Counted from the stretch's first letter, positions 38,711 through 48,162 are shown. The stretch: 64,000 bases of DNA from VFKI01 sp964647825 (GCA_964647825.1 CAZYJL010000001.1:1-64000); one strand, 5' to 3'. Program-made: numbers and translations. Notes: generated from the sequence alone by a model not told the origin.

Positions 38711-38739
38711 TTGATTAAATACAATTAATTTTAAATAAT
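38711..38739 (+). promoter_or_regulatory. Sigma-70-type promoter for the sRNA
   Basis: -35 TTGATT, a 17-base spacer and -10 AATAAT, which would start transcription near 38745. The match is fair; a start closer to 38800 cannot be excluded. Confidence 0.5.
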
Positions 38740-38744
38740 AGAAA

Positions 38745-38949
38745 AGCGCGGGGCATTTTTTAAACAATTACTAGGTAGCAAAAAGCGGCGAATCAAAGGT
38801 AGACTGCTTTCGTGGTCATGGATGACTACATTGCAATAAGGGATTTGTGCAACCACTCCTCGTTTTGTGTTTTCAGGGATGACTTTCTGGCATGGATTGC
38901 CACCTGAATTGAGCACATTGGACGGTATTTTTTTACCGTCCTTTTTTTT
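38745..38949 (+). ncRNA. CsrB/RsmY/RsmZ-like CsrA-sequestering small RNA
   Basis: Intergenic region with five GGA motifs in about 105 bases, four of them in hairpin loops. Hairpin 1 (38812-38829): GTGGTCA and TGACTAC around loop TGGA. Hairpin 2 (38831-38852): TTGCA/TGCAA around AAGGGATT. Hairpin 3 (38873-38882): TCA/TGA around GGGA. Hairpin 4 (38888-38902): TGGCA/TGCCA around TGGAT. The fifth GGA opens the terminator stem GGACGGTA/TACCGTCC followed by eight T. CAGGGATG and CATGGATG match the CsrA-binding consensus. Such RNAs bind and titrate CsrA/RsmA. A 5' end near 38745 is inferred; the first 65 bases lack GGA motifs, so the RNA could be shorter. No csrA gene is in the window. Confidence 0.75.
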
Positions 38950-38988
38950 CGTCTTAAAAATCCAGTATCAACGTAACAGCTCAGTAAG

Positions 38989-39144
38989 TGTATTTTTTCA
39001 CGACTTGACTGATCGCAATTGCCAAACAGCGAGCTGCATTATACTGATAAAAATGCACCGCATGTCATAAGAAAAAACATCGCTTCGATCACTTTCAACT
39101 GCCGATGGACAACTGATATGCAGTCAAGCCATCAAAAAAATATA
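38989..39144. repeat. Family B palindromic MITE-like element, copy 2
   Basis: Bounded by TGTATTTTTTCACGACTTGACTG and the near-complement ending TCAAAAAAATATA. The interior GCAATTGCCAAACAGC and TCGCTTCGATCACTTTCAAC matches the reverse complement of copies 1 and 3. It lies between the sRNA and the topA stop codon. Confidence 0.85.
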
Positions 39145-39195
39145 ACCCCCGATCTGTTACATGACCGCCCAGGCTGTGTCTATTTTTCAAATACT

Positions 39196-41646
39196 TTAAG
39201 ATGACTCGTCGTGATCTTCTTCCATCGGCTTAGAAAAATCACATGGTTTATGTGGACAGACAAGCTCTGTGCCACGTTTTTTTGTTGTCTTAATCATTAA
39301 CAATGGCCAAGCACACTGTGGACAGGCCTGCGCCACCGGCTCATTCCAAATGGCATATTTACAATCCGGATAGCGCGCACAGGAAAAAAATATTTTTCCC
39401 ATCCGTGATTTTCGTTTCAGCATATTGCCTTGATGACACTCCGCACATTCTACGCCAGTGTCTTGCGGTTTATTCAACGACTCAATAAATTTACAGTCTG
39501 GGTAATGTGAACACCCAATAAATTTACCGTAACGCCCAGTCCGTAACTGCAAAGCGCCCTGGCATTGCGGACAAGTCCGCCCTTCAACAACCTCTGCTGA
39601 AGCATCGCCTGCTGCTTTATCCTCATCGACACTGCGCGTGTAATCACACTCAGGATACGCGGTACAACCAATAAAGCGACTATAACGTCCCAAACGCAAT
39701 GATAACGGCTTACCGCATTTTGGACATGCCTCATCCATTTTTTCTTGCGTCACGTCACTCCGACTGACTTTTTCCATCACATCATCAACCAAATGATGAA
39801 ATGGCTGCCAAAATCCTTCAAGCAAAGGCACCCATTCTGCCTCGCCACACGCCACCGCATCTAAGCTATCTTCGAGTTTTGCCGTAAAATCATAATCCAC
39901 ATACTGCGCAAAATGCCGCGTTAAAAATTTATTCACGACACGCCCAACGTCCGTTGGCTTAAACCGCTTATTTTCTAATAACGCATATTCACGATGCTGC
40001 AACGTATGAATAATCGCCGCATAAGTCGATGGACGTCCAATACCATGCTCTTCCAAAGCACGAATTAATGTTGCTTCAGAATAACGTGGCGGCGGCTCTG
40101 TAAAATGCTGATTACAAGCCAATGCGGTCAAGTCTACTTTGTCGCCTTCAACCAATTTCGGCAATAAACGCTCATCTTCCGCAGACTCATCGCCTGACTT
40201 CACGTCATCACGACCTTCACGATAAACACGCATAAACCCGGGATCAACTACGACCGAACCATTTGCGCGAAACACCCCTTGCTCCCCACAGGCTAAATCC
40301 ACCGCAACCGTATCAATCGTTGCATGCATCATTTGTGAAGCAACGGTACGCTTCCAAATCAGATCATATAAACGAAACTGCTCTGGATTTAAAAATTCTT
40401 TTACACTTTCAGGCAATCGCAACACTGACGTTGGTCGAATAGCCTCATGCGCTTCTTGTGCATTACGCGCTTTCGTACGATAAACACGCGGCTCATCTGG
40501 TACATTTTCTTTCCCATAACGTGTTGCAATAAGATGGCGAATTTCCGCAATGGCTTCCGCCGCCAAATTCACCGAATCTGTACGCATATAAGAAATTAAA
40601 CCCACTGCACCTTGCCCTGTATCAATTCCCTCATACAATTGTTGTGCAATACGCATGGTACGTTGTGCGGTATAACCTAATTTACGGCCTGCTTCCTGCT
40701 GTAAAGTCGATGTAATAAAAGGCGCTGTTGGATTACGTTTACGCTGCTTTTTTTCTACTTTAATAACAACGAATTTTCCTGCCGCGACATTCTCAAGTGC
40801 GGCACGTACTTTTTCAGCATCTGCTGCACTCGTCATCGAAAATTGTTCGAGCTTCTCGCCCTGATAATGCGTCAAACGGGCAGAAAAAGCTTGATCGCTC
40901 GCAAACAAATCCGCCGTAATATCCCAGTATTCTTGACTAATAAATTTTTCAATCTCTTCTTCACGTTCAACTATCATGCGCAAAGCAGGACTTTGTACGC
41001 GACCTGCTGATAATCCACGACGAATTTTTCGCCACAATAATGGAGAAAGATTAAACCCAACTAAATAATCCAAAGCACGACGTGCTTGTTGCGCATTAAC
41101 TAAATCCATCGAAACATCACGCGGCTGATCTAAAGCAGCACGAATGGCCGTCTGAGTGATCTCATGAAAAACAATGCGATGCACAGGTTTATCCTGTAAT
41201 GCTTTTTTTTCTGCAAGCAATTGCTGAACATGCCAAGAAATCGCTTCCCCTTCACGATCTGGATCGGTTGCCAGATAAAGCACGTTCGCTTTTTTCATTG
41301 CAGCGATAATTGCCGCAATATGTTTCGCGTTTTTTTCTATTGTTTGATAGTGCATTTTAAATCGTTTGCTTGGATCCACCGCACCTTCTTTTGGCAATAA
41401 ATCTCGCACATGACCATAAGAGGCAAGCACTTCAAAGCCTTTCCCTAAATATTTTCGAATTGTCTTTGCTTTCGCTGGCGACTCAACAATCACCAAATTT
41501 TTATTTAGTTGGTTTATATCAGAATCTGATTTTGCAGAAACCGATTTCCTCTTAGCTGGCGCTGTTTTCTTTTTCTTTACCGCTGTTGCTTTTTTCTTTT
41601 CAATCACTGGCTGCTCGGTCGTCATCACATTTTTTTTTGAAGGCAT
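39196..41646 (-). CDS. topA: DNA topoisomerase I
   Basis: Relaxes negative supercoils. 816 residues. A Lys-rich N-terminal extension of about 40 residues (KKKATAVKKKKTAPAKRK) precedes the Toprim domain (NLVIVESPAKAKTIRKYL, ATDPDREGEAISWH). The active-site Tyr is in GLISYMRTDS. The C terminus carries four zinc-ribbon units: CPKCGKPL, CPQCQGALQL, CAECHQGNML and CPQCAWPLLM. The last one has an atypical CPHKPC second pair. AGGA upstream supports the first ATG. It follows smg and dprA on the same strand, the common gammaproteobacterial order. Confidence 0.97.
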   Translation of the reverse strand: MPSKKNVMTTEQPVIEKKKATAVKKKKTAPAKRKSVSAKSDSDINQLNKNLVIVESPAKAKTIRKYLGKGFEVLASYGHVRDLLPKEGAVDPSKRFKMHYQTIEKNAKHIAAIIAAMKKANVLYLATDPDREGEAISWHVQQLLAEKKALQDKPVHRIVFHEITQTAIRAALDQPRDVSMDLVNAQQARRALDYLVGFNLSPLLWRKIRRGLSAGRVQSPALRMIVEREEEIEKFISQEYWDITADLFASDQAFSARLTHYQGEKLEQFSMTSAADAEKVRAALENVAAGKFVVIKVEKKQRKRNPTAPFITSTLQQEAGRKLGYTAQRTMRIAQQLYEGIDTGQGAVGLISYMRTDSVNLAAEAIAEIRHLIATRYGKENVPDEPRVYRTKARNAQEAHEAIRPTSVLRLPESVKEFLNPEQFRLYDLIWKRTVASQMMHATIDTVAVDLACGEQGVFRANGSVVVDPGFMRVYREGRDDVKSGDESAEDERLLPKLVEGDKVDLTALACNQHFTEPPPRYSEATLIRALEEHGIGRPSTYAAIIHTLQHREYALLENKRFKPTDVGRVVNKFLTRHFAQYVDYDFTAKLEDSLDAVACGEAEWVPLLEGFWQPFHHLVDDVMEKVSRSDVTQEKMDEACPKCGKPLSLRLGRYSRFIGCTAYPECDYTRSVDEDKAAGDASAEVVEGRTCPQCQGALQLRTGRYGKFIGCSHYPDCKFIESLNKPQDTGVECAECHQGNMLKRKSRMGKIFFSCARYPDCKYAIWNEPVAQACPQCAWPLLMIKTTKKRGTELVCPHKPCDFSKPMEEDHDESS

Positions 41647-41675
41647 CGGCGTGGAATTCCTTTATCCATTATCTG

Positions 41676-42143
41676 TTAATGCAGCATGTCAAATGCATCT
41701 GCAAAAACCATATCCTGCAAAAGTGAAAGAGCAGACTGTTTTTCTGGTTGGTTAAACAAAGCCATCAAAACAACCCAGCGAACACGAGAAAGATCCACTT
41801 CACCCACATCAAGTGCAACCAGCCGATCAATGACCACTTCACGACTTAATGGATCAAGAATACCAACCTGCTCAAGGTACAATAAAAAACCACGACACTC
41901 TGCACTAAGACGCTCACATTCCTCCGGCGCATAATAACGTATTGCCTTTGTCGTTGAACCCGAGGGGATCAACACTGCACTTTGTACTTGGATCAAGCCA
42001 TCTAACCAATCCAATGCACGGTCAATTTCATGCCGATCAAAGCCAATTTTTTGCAGCTCAAACGCAACTGCTTCGCTATCGCGATCAAGCGCAACACCGC
42101 CATTCATATAATTCTCAAAAAGAAACATCAATACTTCAAACAT
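41676..42143 (-). CDS. smg: Smg / DUF494 family protein
   Basis: 155 residues starting MFEVLMFLFENYM, the standard opening of DUF494 (Smg). Other marks are AVAFELQKIGFDRHEIDRAL, FLLYLEQVGILDPLSREVVI and VRWVVLMALFNQP. The role is unknown; it is conserved next to dprA and topA. I chose ATG 42143; two GTG codons just upstream are alternatives. It ends 29 bases before the topA start. Confidence 0.9.
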   Translation of the reverse strand: MFEVLMFLFENYMNGGVALDRDSEAVAFELQKIGFDRHEIDRALDWLDGLIQVQSAVLIPSGSTTKAIRYYAPEECERLSAECRGFLLYLEQVGILDPLSREVVIDRLVALDVGEVDLSRVRWVVLMALFNQPEKQSALSLLQDMVFADAFDMLH

Positions 42144-42163
42144 GTTCACCACTTTAAGTTATT

Positions 42164-43297
42164 TCACCCAAGGCGCGACAAGTACCCGCCAGGTACCGCC
42201 TCCACATACATTTCGAGCTCCAGTGCCAACAGAATGGAGGAAACTTCCCCCGCCGTCAATCCAGTACGCGCAACCACAACATCCGGTGCAGTCACCTCTG
42301 AGCCCAACTGTAACAACACTTTTTGCATCGTCTCAGGCAAATGTTTGATACGCTGCGACAACACTGAGGCCTCATTATGCGCCATACTTTTTGCTGATGC
42401 CAATGTAGACGGCAAGCTTGTCACCTGCGCCAACATACCAATTTCTGCCAAAATATCCCCGGCACTTTCCACTAACTTTGCACCCTCACGAATCAATTGA
42501 TGGCACCCACGCGCCAATGGGTTATGAATTGATCCTGGAATCGCAAAGACCTCTCGATTCTGTTCAAGCGCGTAACGGGCGGTAATGAGTGAACCACTCC
42601 GACGCGCAGCCTCAACAACCAAGACGCCACAAGCTAAGCCACTAATCACACGATTACGTAATGGAAAATTTTTAGCCATGGGCGGCACATCCGGCGCGAA
42701 TTCTGAAACAATTGCCCCGCCTTCTGCAATCATTTTTGCAGCCAGTGTGCGATTGACTGCCGGGTAAATGTGCGCCAACCCTGTCCCCAGCACACCAATT
42801 GTTTTACCTACTGACAATGCACCCAAATGACTTGCCGCATCAATCCCTTTGGCAAGACCGCTTGTAATAATGTAACCCGCTAAAGCAAGCTCACGCGCAA
42901 AACTCTCCGCGATATCAAGACCAACACTTGTTGGATGACGCGACCCAACGATGGCAAGTTGCGGCATCGATAAAAGCGCAGTATTCCCTCGCACATATAA
43001 TAACAAAGGCGCACTAGGCGCTTCTTGTAACAAACTTGGATAAACCTCATCAGAATAAACCACTAAATGACAAGCTGATTTTTCCAACCAGTCTGCATGG
43101 CGTTTTGCAGCATCCCAATCAGGACGATGAAACATTGCAATTTGTGCGGTATTCAGGCCTGCTTGTTGAAGCTCCAAAGTAGAGGCTGTAAAAACTGCTT
43201 CAATATCTCCTGAGTAACGATCAAGCAATCGTCGCCCGATCACTGGCCCAATACCGTTTAAAGACGCAAAAGCGATCCAGAAATGATTTTTATTCAT
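42164..43297 (-). CDS. dprA: DNA-processing protein DprA
   Basis: Loads RecA on incoming single-stranded DNA during natural transformation. 377 residues: an N-terminal helix-hairpin region (GIGPVIGRRLLDRY), a Rossmann-like DprA core (AIVGSRHPTSVGLDIAESFA, TSGLAKGIDAASHLGAL, GVLGTGLAHIYPAVN, LRNRVISGL), and a C-terminal winged-helix DML1-like domain (VLLQLGSEVTAPDVVVARTG). Together with the secretin at 18595 it supports competence. It begins the dprA-smg-topA run. Confidence 0.95.
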   Translation of the reverse strand: MNKNHFWIAFASLNGIGPVIGRRLLDRYSGDIEAVFTASTLELQQAGLNTAQIAMFHRPDWDAAKRHADWLEKSACHLVVYSDEVYPSLLQEAPSAPLLLYVRGNTALLSMPQLAIVGSRHPTSVGLDIAESFARELALAGYIITSGLAKGIDAASHLGALSVGKTIGVLGTGLAHIYPAVNRTLAAKMIAEGGAIVSEFAPDVPPMAKNFPLRNRVISGLACGVLVVEAARRSGSLITARYALEQNREVFAIPGSIHNPLARGCHQLIREGAKLVESAGDILAEIGMLAQVTSLPSTLASAKSMAHNEASVLSQRIKHLPETMQKVLLQLGSEVTAPDVVVARTGLTAGEVSSILLALELEMYVEAVPGGYLSRLG

Positions 43298-43324
43298 CCG
43301 GCTACCGTCAAAATTAAAAATTAA

Positions 43325-43366
43325 AAAATAAGAAAATAAGAAAATAAGAAAATAAGAAAATAAGAA
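43325..43366. repeat. Tandem 8-base repeat
   Basis: About five copies of AAAATAAG just upstream of the dprA start, on the opposite sense. Copy number may vary by slippage and could affect dprA expression. Confidence 0.75.
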
Positions 43367-43419
43367 ATTTTAATGTCCGACATTCAGTCAACAATAAAAA
43401 CTATTCACAGAATATACAA

Positions 43420-43632
43420 GGTTACTTCATATAAATTGATTATTGATTCTTTTGTTATCTATATTTAATAAAACTCTGTCATACCGCGCTTTATGCGCGG
43501 TATCCAGACTCCTTACTTTACCATTTTCTGGATCCCACGGATAAACCGCGGGATGACAAGATTTTTCTTTTTTATTTTTTCTTAGAAACCAGATTTAATA
43601 TAAAAATAATATCAATTTGTATGAGGCAACCC
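43420..43632. repeat. Family A palindromic element, copy 4 (diverged)
   Basis: Arms GGTTACTTCATATAAATTGAT and ATCAATTTGTATGAGGCAACC are an imperfect inverted pair; the core has ACCGCGCTTTATGCGCGGT and CACGGATAAACCGCGGGAT. It carries more changes than copies 2 and 3 and no clear direct repeats. It fills most of the gap between dprA and gshB. Confidence 0.8.
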
Positions 43633-43684
43633 TGACACAATATAGACAAGAAAATTGAAAAATTCACATATAATAATAAAAAAA

Positions 43685-44635
43685 CTATCCCAACTTCTTC
43701 TCAATACAATCAAAAAATTGTGCACTAATATTTGATCCTGTTTGCGCATCAATTTCACGAATACACGTTGGACTTGTTACATTAATTTCTGTCAACCAAT
43801 CACCAATTACATCTAATCCTGCAAAATAAATACCTTTTGCACGCAAAACAGGACCCACTTCATTAGCAATCCAACGGTCTCGCTCTGAGAGTAGTTGCGC
43901 TACACCACGCCCACCTGCAGCAAGATTCCCACGTAACTCACCCTCTGCTGGAATACGCGCCAGCACATGCGCAACAGGCTCACCATCCACCATTAAAATT
44001 CGTTTATCGCCAGCAGCAATTTCTGGCAAATAGCGCTGTGCCATCATCATGCGCGTCTGATTCACTGTTAGCATTTCAAATACAACCGATGCATTTTCAT
44101 CAGGATATTTTAAGCGGAAAACAGATACACCACCCATACCATCTAGCGGCTTACACACAATATCTTTTTCTTCACGGAGAAATGTTCTGAGTTTTTCAAT
44201 CGAGCGGGTAACAAGTGTTGCAGGATAACACTGCGGAAATAACGTCGCAAATAATTTTTCATTCGCATCACGCAATGCCTGCGGCGCATTCATCACGCAA
44301 ACACCACGACCTACCGCATGATCCAACAAATGCGTCATTGCTAAATATTCCAGATCAAAAGGTGGATCTTTGCGAACTAAAATAATATCTAATGCAGTCA
44401 AAGGCAGCGTCAGCGTATCGCCTCGTGCAAACCAACTGACTGGATCATCTGTTATATGCAATGCATGACAATCTGCATAAACATTTCCCCGCAAAAAAAA
44501 TACATCTTGCTGCAAAATATAAAAAATGTCGTACTGCCGCTTTTGCGCCTCTTGCAGCATCGCAATGGTCGAATCTTTTTTATAATGTAATGATTCTGGC
44601 GGATCCATAATGACAGCAAGTTTTCTTTTTTGCAT
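43685..44635 (-). CDS. gshB: Glutathione synthetase
   Basis: Adds glycine to gamma-glutamylcysteine to form glutathione. 316 residues, ATP-grasp type. The start KLAVIMDPPESLHYKKDSTI is typical, with DPPFDLEYLAMTHLLDHA, the ATP-binding DIVCKPLDGMGG and a C-terminal GLDVIGDWLTEINVTSPT. Downstream of gshA on the same strand, separated by the family C repeat, so the two steps of the pathway are adjacent. Confidence 0.96.
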   Translation of the reverse strand: MQKRKLAVIMDPPESLHYKKDSTIAMLQEAQKRQYDIFYILQQDVFFLRGNVYADCHALHITDDPVSWFARGDTLTLPLTALDIILVRKDPPFDLEYLAMTHLLDHAVGRGVCVMNAPQALRDANEKLFATLFPQCYPATLVTRSIEKLRTFLREEKDIVCKPLDGMGGVSVFRLKYPDENASVVFEMLTVNQTRMMMAQRYLPEIAAGDKRILMVDGEPVAHVLARIPAEGELRGNLAAGGRGVAQLLSERDRWIANEVGPVLRAKGIYFAGLDVIGDWLTEINVTSPTCIREIDAQTGSNISAQFFDCIEKKLG

Positions 44636-44682
44636 GTCTACGCCTCAAAGTTAAATAAAAAATTATTTCTGATAAAAAACAA

Positions 44683-44819
44683 GTTAGAGTCTGCTGCCAA
44701 TTGGTTATTTTTAACCATTTCACGAGAAAACAGGAAGTTTTCGAGAATCAAATCCAATCAGGAAGAGTGTATTTGATGTTAAAATGATTAAAAATAACCA
44801 ATTGGCAGCAGACTCTAAC
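44683..44819. repeat. Family C palindromic MITE-like element, copy 2
   Basis: Left end GTTAGAGTCTGCTGCCAATTG and its reverse complement at the right end. The interior ACGAGAAAACAGGAAGTTTTC and AGAGTGTATTTGATGTTAAA matches copy 1. It sits between the gshA stop and the gshB start. Confidence 0.9.
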
Positions 44820-44836
44820 TTAATACTAATTAGAGC

Positions 44837-46144
44837 TCATTTTTTCTGATAAAAAATTTCACGCGCTGCAGCCAACATACTTAAACGCGCCACCACACCA
44901 TAAACATAGAAACGATTCTGACAATCTCCCGGCATCGATCCTACTACTGCTGTATGGCATGGCTTAACAAACGGCAATGGTTCAAATTGCATTCCCGGCG
45001 CATTCAAATTTTCATCACGCCCACGCCCTTTATGCACACGATAAAAACCACCAATTACCCGCTCTCCACATAAATAAACAACGGGTTCTGCAACCGCATT
45101 TTCCGGGCCGACTGTCTCAAAAGTATAAACACCTTCTTGCAAAATAACACGCCGCACTGGCTGACCACTTTTTGTTTTTGCCATACGTGTGCGCTCTTTG
45201 CGATTAAGCGAAATTAATTCTTCTGGACTACGCACTGTCATGACAGCCATGCCATATGTACCGGCATCTGCCTTCATCACAATAAAAGGATCACATGTAA
45301 TTTTATATCGCGCGTATTTTTCACGAATTTGCGCAAATAACGCCTGTGAATTCTTCTGCAAACAGGCCTCACCTGCACGCTGCATAAAATCTACTTCGCC
45401 ACAATGACGAAATAACGGTGAAAATAACCACGAATCCATCTCTGCTAATACAGCAAACTCCGCTGTGACTTCTGCATAGTAGCGAAAATGATCGGATTTT
45501 TGTCGTTGACTCCAACCTAATTCTGCTGGCGGAATGAGTGGCTGCGATAGATTTCTTAGACTATCAGGAATCCCATCCGACAAATCATTATTTAAAATAA
45601 TCGCATCCGGCACAAAGTCCCCAACTTGCAATCTATCGCCGTGACGCACAACTGACTGTAATTGCACAGATGACACACCATCTGCCAACATCATAGCAAA
45701 AGGCTCAGGGTAATCCGGCAATAAAGACCCTACCTTAACCTCGTGACCCGTTTTCTGTAAAATTTGTAAAAGCGCTGAAATATTCTGCCAATAGGCAAGA
45801 TTACGCGTATGATTTTCTGGAATGATCACTATTTTTTGTTTTTCTTTACCTGACAAAACAGATGACAATGCGGCATGTGCTGCCTCTGCGGCAACCGATA
45901 AAAAAGCAGGATTCAAATTATTAAAACCTGCTGGAAATAAATTCATATCCACCGGCGCAAGTTTCCAGCCTGCATTACGCAAATCAACCGATCCATAAAA
46001 TGGGGCAGGATACTGTTGCCACTGTTCTGCAAACCAACTTTCTATCTCCTGCTGTCGAGCGATTAAGCGTTCTTCTAATTGCCGGAAACAAGCGGTATCC
46101 GTGGTGATAAGCTGGGGTGTTTCAAAGGCTTGGTGAACTGGCAT
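44837..46144 (-). CDS. gshA: Glutamate--cysteine ligase, Acidithiobacillus-type
   Basis: Joins glutamate and cysteine, the first step of glutathione synthesis. 435 residues of the proteobacterial GshA type unrelated in length to E. coli GshA: ITTDTACFRQLEERLIARQQ, YGSVDLRNAGWKLAPVDMNL, FPAGFNNLNP, KITCDPFIVMKADAGTYGM and VGPENAVAEPVVYLCGERV. The start overlaps the last 70 bases of dsbD in another frame; GGGGAAA lies upstream of this ATG, and the following residues fit the family, so the overlap looks real. gshB follows downstream. Confidence 0.93.
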   Translation of the reverse strand: MPVHQAFETPQLITTDTACFRQLEERLIARQQEIESWFAEQWQQYPAPFYGSVDLRNAGWKLAPVDMNLFPAGFNNLNPAFLSVAAEAAHAALSSVLSGKEKQKIVIIPENHTRNLAYWQNISALLQILQKTGHEVKVGSLLPDYPEPFAMMLADGVSSVQLQSVVRHGDRLQVGDFVPDAIILNNDLSDGIPDSLRNLSQPLIPPAELGWSQRQKSDHFRYYAEVTAEFAVLAEMDSWLFSPLFRHCGEVDFMQRAGEACLQKNSQALFAQIREKYARYKITCDPFIVMKADAGTYGMAVMTVRSPEELISLNRKERTRMAKTKSGQPVRRVILQEGVYTFETVGPENAVAEPVVYLCGERVIGGFYRVHKGRGRDENLNAPGMQFEPLPFVKPCHTAVVGSMPGDCQNRFYVYGVVARLSMLAAAREIFYQKK

Positions 46145-47967
46145 ACTGTTATTTCCCCTATTTTTTGTACCTGTTTTACAACATCATTGGCTGACACTTC
46201 ACCAATGAGCTGCAAGTCAGTCCGAGTTTTTCCATCACAATCAAAAAACAACATCACAGGCGGACCTAATAATTGATAACGCTGTAAAATAGCCAAACGC
46301 TCTGGCTCATTCCCTGTCACATCAACGCGCAAGCGTACAAAACCAGCAAGCGCTTCACGAACATTTTCTTTGGCAAATACTGAGCGATCCATCAAGACAC
46401 ACGGCGCACACCAGTCCGCATACACATCCAAGAGTACCGGCCGATGCGCATCCTTCGCTGTTTGTAACGCAGCATCTAGCGCATCTAATGAAGTAATAGA
46501 GGTAAAATACGTTTTACTAATTTTCTCACTCGACAAAGGATGCAGCGGATCAGCATTCCCCTCTAGCGCCCCAACCAAATAAATCATGCCGAGCACAAAT
46601 CCTATAATAGAGACAGAACGTATCAACCAGCGTAACCAGCCTCCCGCTTCCCTCGCTACATAAAATAATAAAAAAATAGCAGTAAAAATTGCTAATAAAC
46701 CCCAAAGAAATAATGTGACTGGACCAGGTAACATCCTTGACAGCATCCAAATCGCCACACCTAACATCATCAAACCAAAAAGACGTTCAACCACCAACAT
46801 CCAACGTCCAGCTTTTGGTAAAAATCGATCTGCCGCAAGACCAATCAATAAAAGTGGGACACCCATTCCCACACCAAGCGAAAATAAAGCTAAACCACCT
46901 TGCCAAACATTGCCTGTCTGGCCGATAAATGCCAATACACCTACTAACGGCGCACTCACACAAGGTGAAACAATTAATGTAGAAAGACACCCCATCAAAA
47001 AAACACTTGCAGGATTGCCTCCTTTTGTACGCTGATTCAATGCATTTAATTTTTGACGAAGACGCGCCGGCAACTGCAACTCATAGAAACCAAACAATGA
47101 CAATGCCAACAAAATAAAAATCCCGCTAAACAAAACGAGCAGCCAAGGACGCTGCAATTGCATCGCCATATTACGCCCAAGCAAGGCTGCAACAACGCCT
47201 GCCACTGCATAGGTCAACGCCATCCCGGCGACATAAATTAACGACAACCAAAACGCACGTATGCCTTTCCTTTTTTTATGATGGCCAACAATAATTCCCG
47301 ACAAAATTGGCACCATAGGCAACACGCACGGCGTAAATGCGAGGAGCAATCCAAGCCCTGCAAATGCCGCCATCATCACCCATGTATTTGCTACAAAAAA
47401 ACGACTGAATTGACTTGTTTCTGAGGTAGAGACACTATATGCAGCAGGTAGCGCAGGCATACGTCGCAGATGTGGCTCATCACGCACCGTAACACGCTGT
47501 TGCGATCTATCTATTTCTAATAATTTACTCACTGGCGTATAACAAAAGCCACTGGCAGAACAACCTTGATAATAAATAACCCAATCTACCTTGCCAGTTG
47601 CCTGTGATAATGGCACCACCACTCGAACAAACCCAGTATACACTTCTTGAAAAACATCCGTTTCTTCAACTGGATTACGATGCAGCTCCCCTGACGGCAA
47701 ATGTAACTGTAACGCATGTTGTTCCGTCGGACTTGGAAATAAATGGATTCGCTCACGATAAAGATAGTAGCCAGGCGCAACACGCCATTGCAAAACCAAT
47801 TGATCATAATCATCTATCGAGGCAGATAACGCGAAAGCACGATCAGGCGGTAATGGCGAAAAGACCGGCACACTCGCCAATAATGAAGAACTCCATAGTA
47901 GCAATATGGAGAAAAGTAAGCGCAAAATAATATATTTTCTCATTACGAACAACGCATTACTCGCCAC
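46075..47967 (-). CDS. dsbD: Thiol:disulfide interchange protein DsbD
   Basis: Moves reducing power from cytosolic thioredoxin to periplasmic disulfide isomerases. About 630 residues: signal peptide; DsbD-alpha domain with YYQGCSASGFCYTPVS (the two cysteines); an eight-span membrane core holding LLAFTPCVLPMVPILSG and STLIVSPCVSAPL; and a C-terminal thioredoxin-like domain with DVYADWCAPCVLMDRSVF. The GTG at 47967 has AGGAAAA before it; the ATG at 47943 is the other option. The 3' end overlaps gshA by 70 bases. Confidence 0.95.
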   Translation of the reverse strand: MASNALFVMRKYIILRLLFSILLLWSSSLLASVPVFSPLPPDRAFALSASIDDYDQLVLQWRVAPGYYLYRERIHLFPSPTEQHALQLHLPSGELHRNPVEETDVFQEVYTGFVRVVVPLSQATGKVDWVIYYQGCSASGFCYTPVSKLLEIDRSQQRVTVRDEPHLRRMPALPAAYSVSTSETSQFSRFFVANTWVMMAAFAGLGLLLAFTPCVLPMVPILSGIIVGHHKKRKGIRAFWLSLIYVAGMALTYAVAGVVAALLGRNMAMQLQRPWLLVLFSGIFILLALSLFGFYELQLPARLRQKLNALNQRTKGGNPASVFLMGCLSTLIVSPCVSAPLVGVLAFIGQTGNVWQGGLALFSLGVGMGVPLLLIGLAADRFLPKAGRWMLVVERLFGLMMLGVAIWMLSRMLPGPVTLFLWGLLAIFTAIFLLFYVAREAGGWLRWLIRSVSIIGFVLGMIYLVGALEGNADPLHPLSSEKISKTYFTSITSLDALDAALQTAKDAHRPVLLDVYADWCAPCVLMDRSVFAKENVREALAGFVRLRVDVTGNEPERLAILQRYQLLGPPVMLFFDCDGKTRTDLQLIGEVSANDVVKQVQKIGEITVCQFTKPLKHPSLSPRIPLVSGN

Positions 47968-48134
47968 TTATTTTTCCTAACATCATTTTAACGTTCAAAA
48001 AAATGACACTCCAAGACCCCAAAAGCAACAACCTATTCAACAAACACAGGCTAAGATGGGACAATGAATCATACACCAGATTACAACATCAGAAATCCCT
48101 CAGCACACAATCTCACAAGAAGTATGCAATAGCC

Positions 48135-48162
48135 CTTGAAACCCATTATCCCGTCCCCATGT
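48135..48162 (+). promoter_or_regulatory. Sigma-32 (heat-shock) promoter of groESL
   Basis: CTTGAAA, a 13-base spacer and CCCCATGT: both hexamers and the spacing fit the RpoH consensus. Transcription would start near 48170, leaving a leader of about 130 bases before groES. Confidence 0.88.

Noticed and set aside
38867..39070. 67-codon open frame across the sRNA terminator
   Set aside because: It crosses a strong terminator and a family B repeat; the hairpin and GGA pattern explains the DNA better.
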